Of a stretch of DNA of 5,942 bases, positions 5,757-5,942 are shown piece by piece. The stretch is from Methanobacteriota archaeon (GTDB lineage: Archaea > Thermoplasmatota > Thermoplasmata > RBG-16-68-12). The position numbers were made by a program, and so were the translations under genes. The notes beneath the pieces are model-generated. The model had not been told where the DNA came from and did not search any database. It saw only the letters and a program-made list of their open reading frames with translations. Numbering within the stretch: the first letter of the stretch is position 1; every line of letters begins with the position of its first letter. The stretch is taken from NCBI GenBank assembly GCA_005878415.1, contig VBMM01000163.1, positions 1 through 5,942 of the forward strand. The letters are read 5' to 3'.

Positions 5757-5942
5757 CCCGGATACGGACACGTGGGCCGGGTCGTCGCTCATCAGCGTGA
5801 GCGACGCGGCCGGCGTGTCGGGATCGCCGATGTACGGGCCCTCGTCGAACACGTACGTGTCGTTCGCCGGTACGTAGAGCGGGGACGGCGGATCGAACGT
5901 CGGCGGACTATCTACGTGGGTGACGTTGATCCACGCGGTCTG
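5757..5942 (-). pseudogene. 5'-proximal fragment of the same surface-protein gene, in a different frame
   Basis: Reading the minus strand from the right edge in frame with 5942 gives WINVTHVDSPPTFD, then the type-2 module marks YIGDPDTP and DDPAHVSVSG. These align with HVDAPP, YLSDPDTP and SDPTHALVSG of the downstream gene. Homology stops at the glycine codon 5757-5759. The frame then turns into Arg/Pro-rich sequence (shadow reading) and runs on to a stop near 5124. The continuing homologous sequence is found in the next frame from about 5755 downward. Translated as it stands, this frame would give a protein lacking membrane anchor and cytoplasmic tail. The fragment has no start in the window. 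It could be a real lesion or an assembly error. Confidence 0.72.

Noticed and set aside
5741..5791. Programmed ribosomal frameshift in the surface-protein gene
   Set aside because: About 30 residues of the module are missing as well as the frame being changed, so frameshifting alone would not restore an intact domain. A deletion or assembly error explains both.
4616..5942. Possible CRISPR array or intergenic repeat in the repetitive right part
   Set aside because: The repeats are about 558 bp apart, diverged, and in phase with protein modules. They are coding repeats, not short direct repeats with spacers.

Overview
The window is GC-rich and most likely comes from an uncultivated archaeon, probably a high-GC Thermoplasmata-type euryarchaeote. 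This is inferred from gene content. The minus-strand gene on the right codes for cadherin/Ig-like extracellular repeats, one transmembrane helix and a cytoplasmic tail of a type I associate with Thermoplasmata surface proteins. An F420/NADP-oxidoreductase-family gene and AT-rich TATA-like islands upstream of some starts agree with this. No rRNA or marker gene is present, so the placement is tentative.

Layout. Bases 1-401 (minus) hold the N-terminal part of a major facilitator transporter that runs off the left edge. A 129-bp divergent intergenic region (402-530) separates it from a rightward cluster of four genes. These are an F420-dependent NADP oxidoreductase-like protein (531-1154), a transglutaminase-like predicted cysteine-enzyme fold protein whose start overlaps the previous stop as ATGA (1151-1687), a protein with a GYF_2-like N-terminus and a body of unknown function (1720-2847), and a polytopic membrane protein of unknown function (2913-4034, GTG start behind a good Shine-Dalgarno sequence). 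After a 59-bp convergent gap, a minus-strand surface-protein gene occupies 4094 to the right edge and continues beyond it.

The surface-protein gene is not intact. Its 5' part (about 5757-5942) and its 3' part (4094 to about 5755) lie in different frames. Comparison with the neighbouring repeat unit shows that about 86-89 nt of one repeat are missing, a number that is 2 mod 3 and so explains the frame change. This is either a recent disabling deletion or an assembly collapse in a repeat.

How the genes relate. The first two rightward genes are probably translationally coupled, but no joint function can be read from the sequence. The third and fourth are closely spaced on the same strand. One is mostly soluble with a possible protein-interaction module, and the other is an integral membrane protein, so they may form a membrane-associated pair (inference). 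I saw no mobile element, CRISPR array, tRNA or rRNA.
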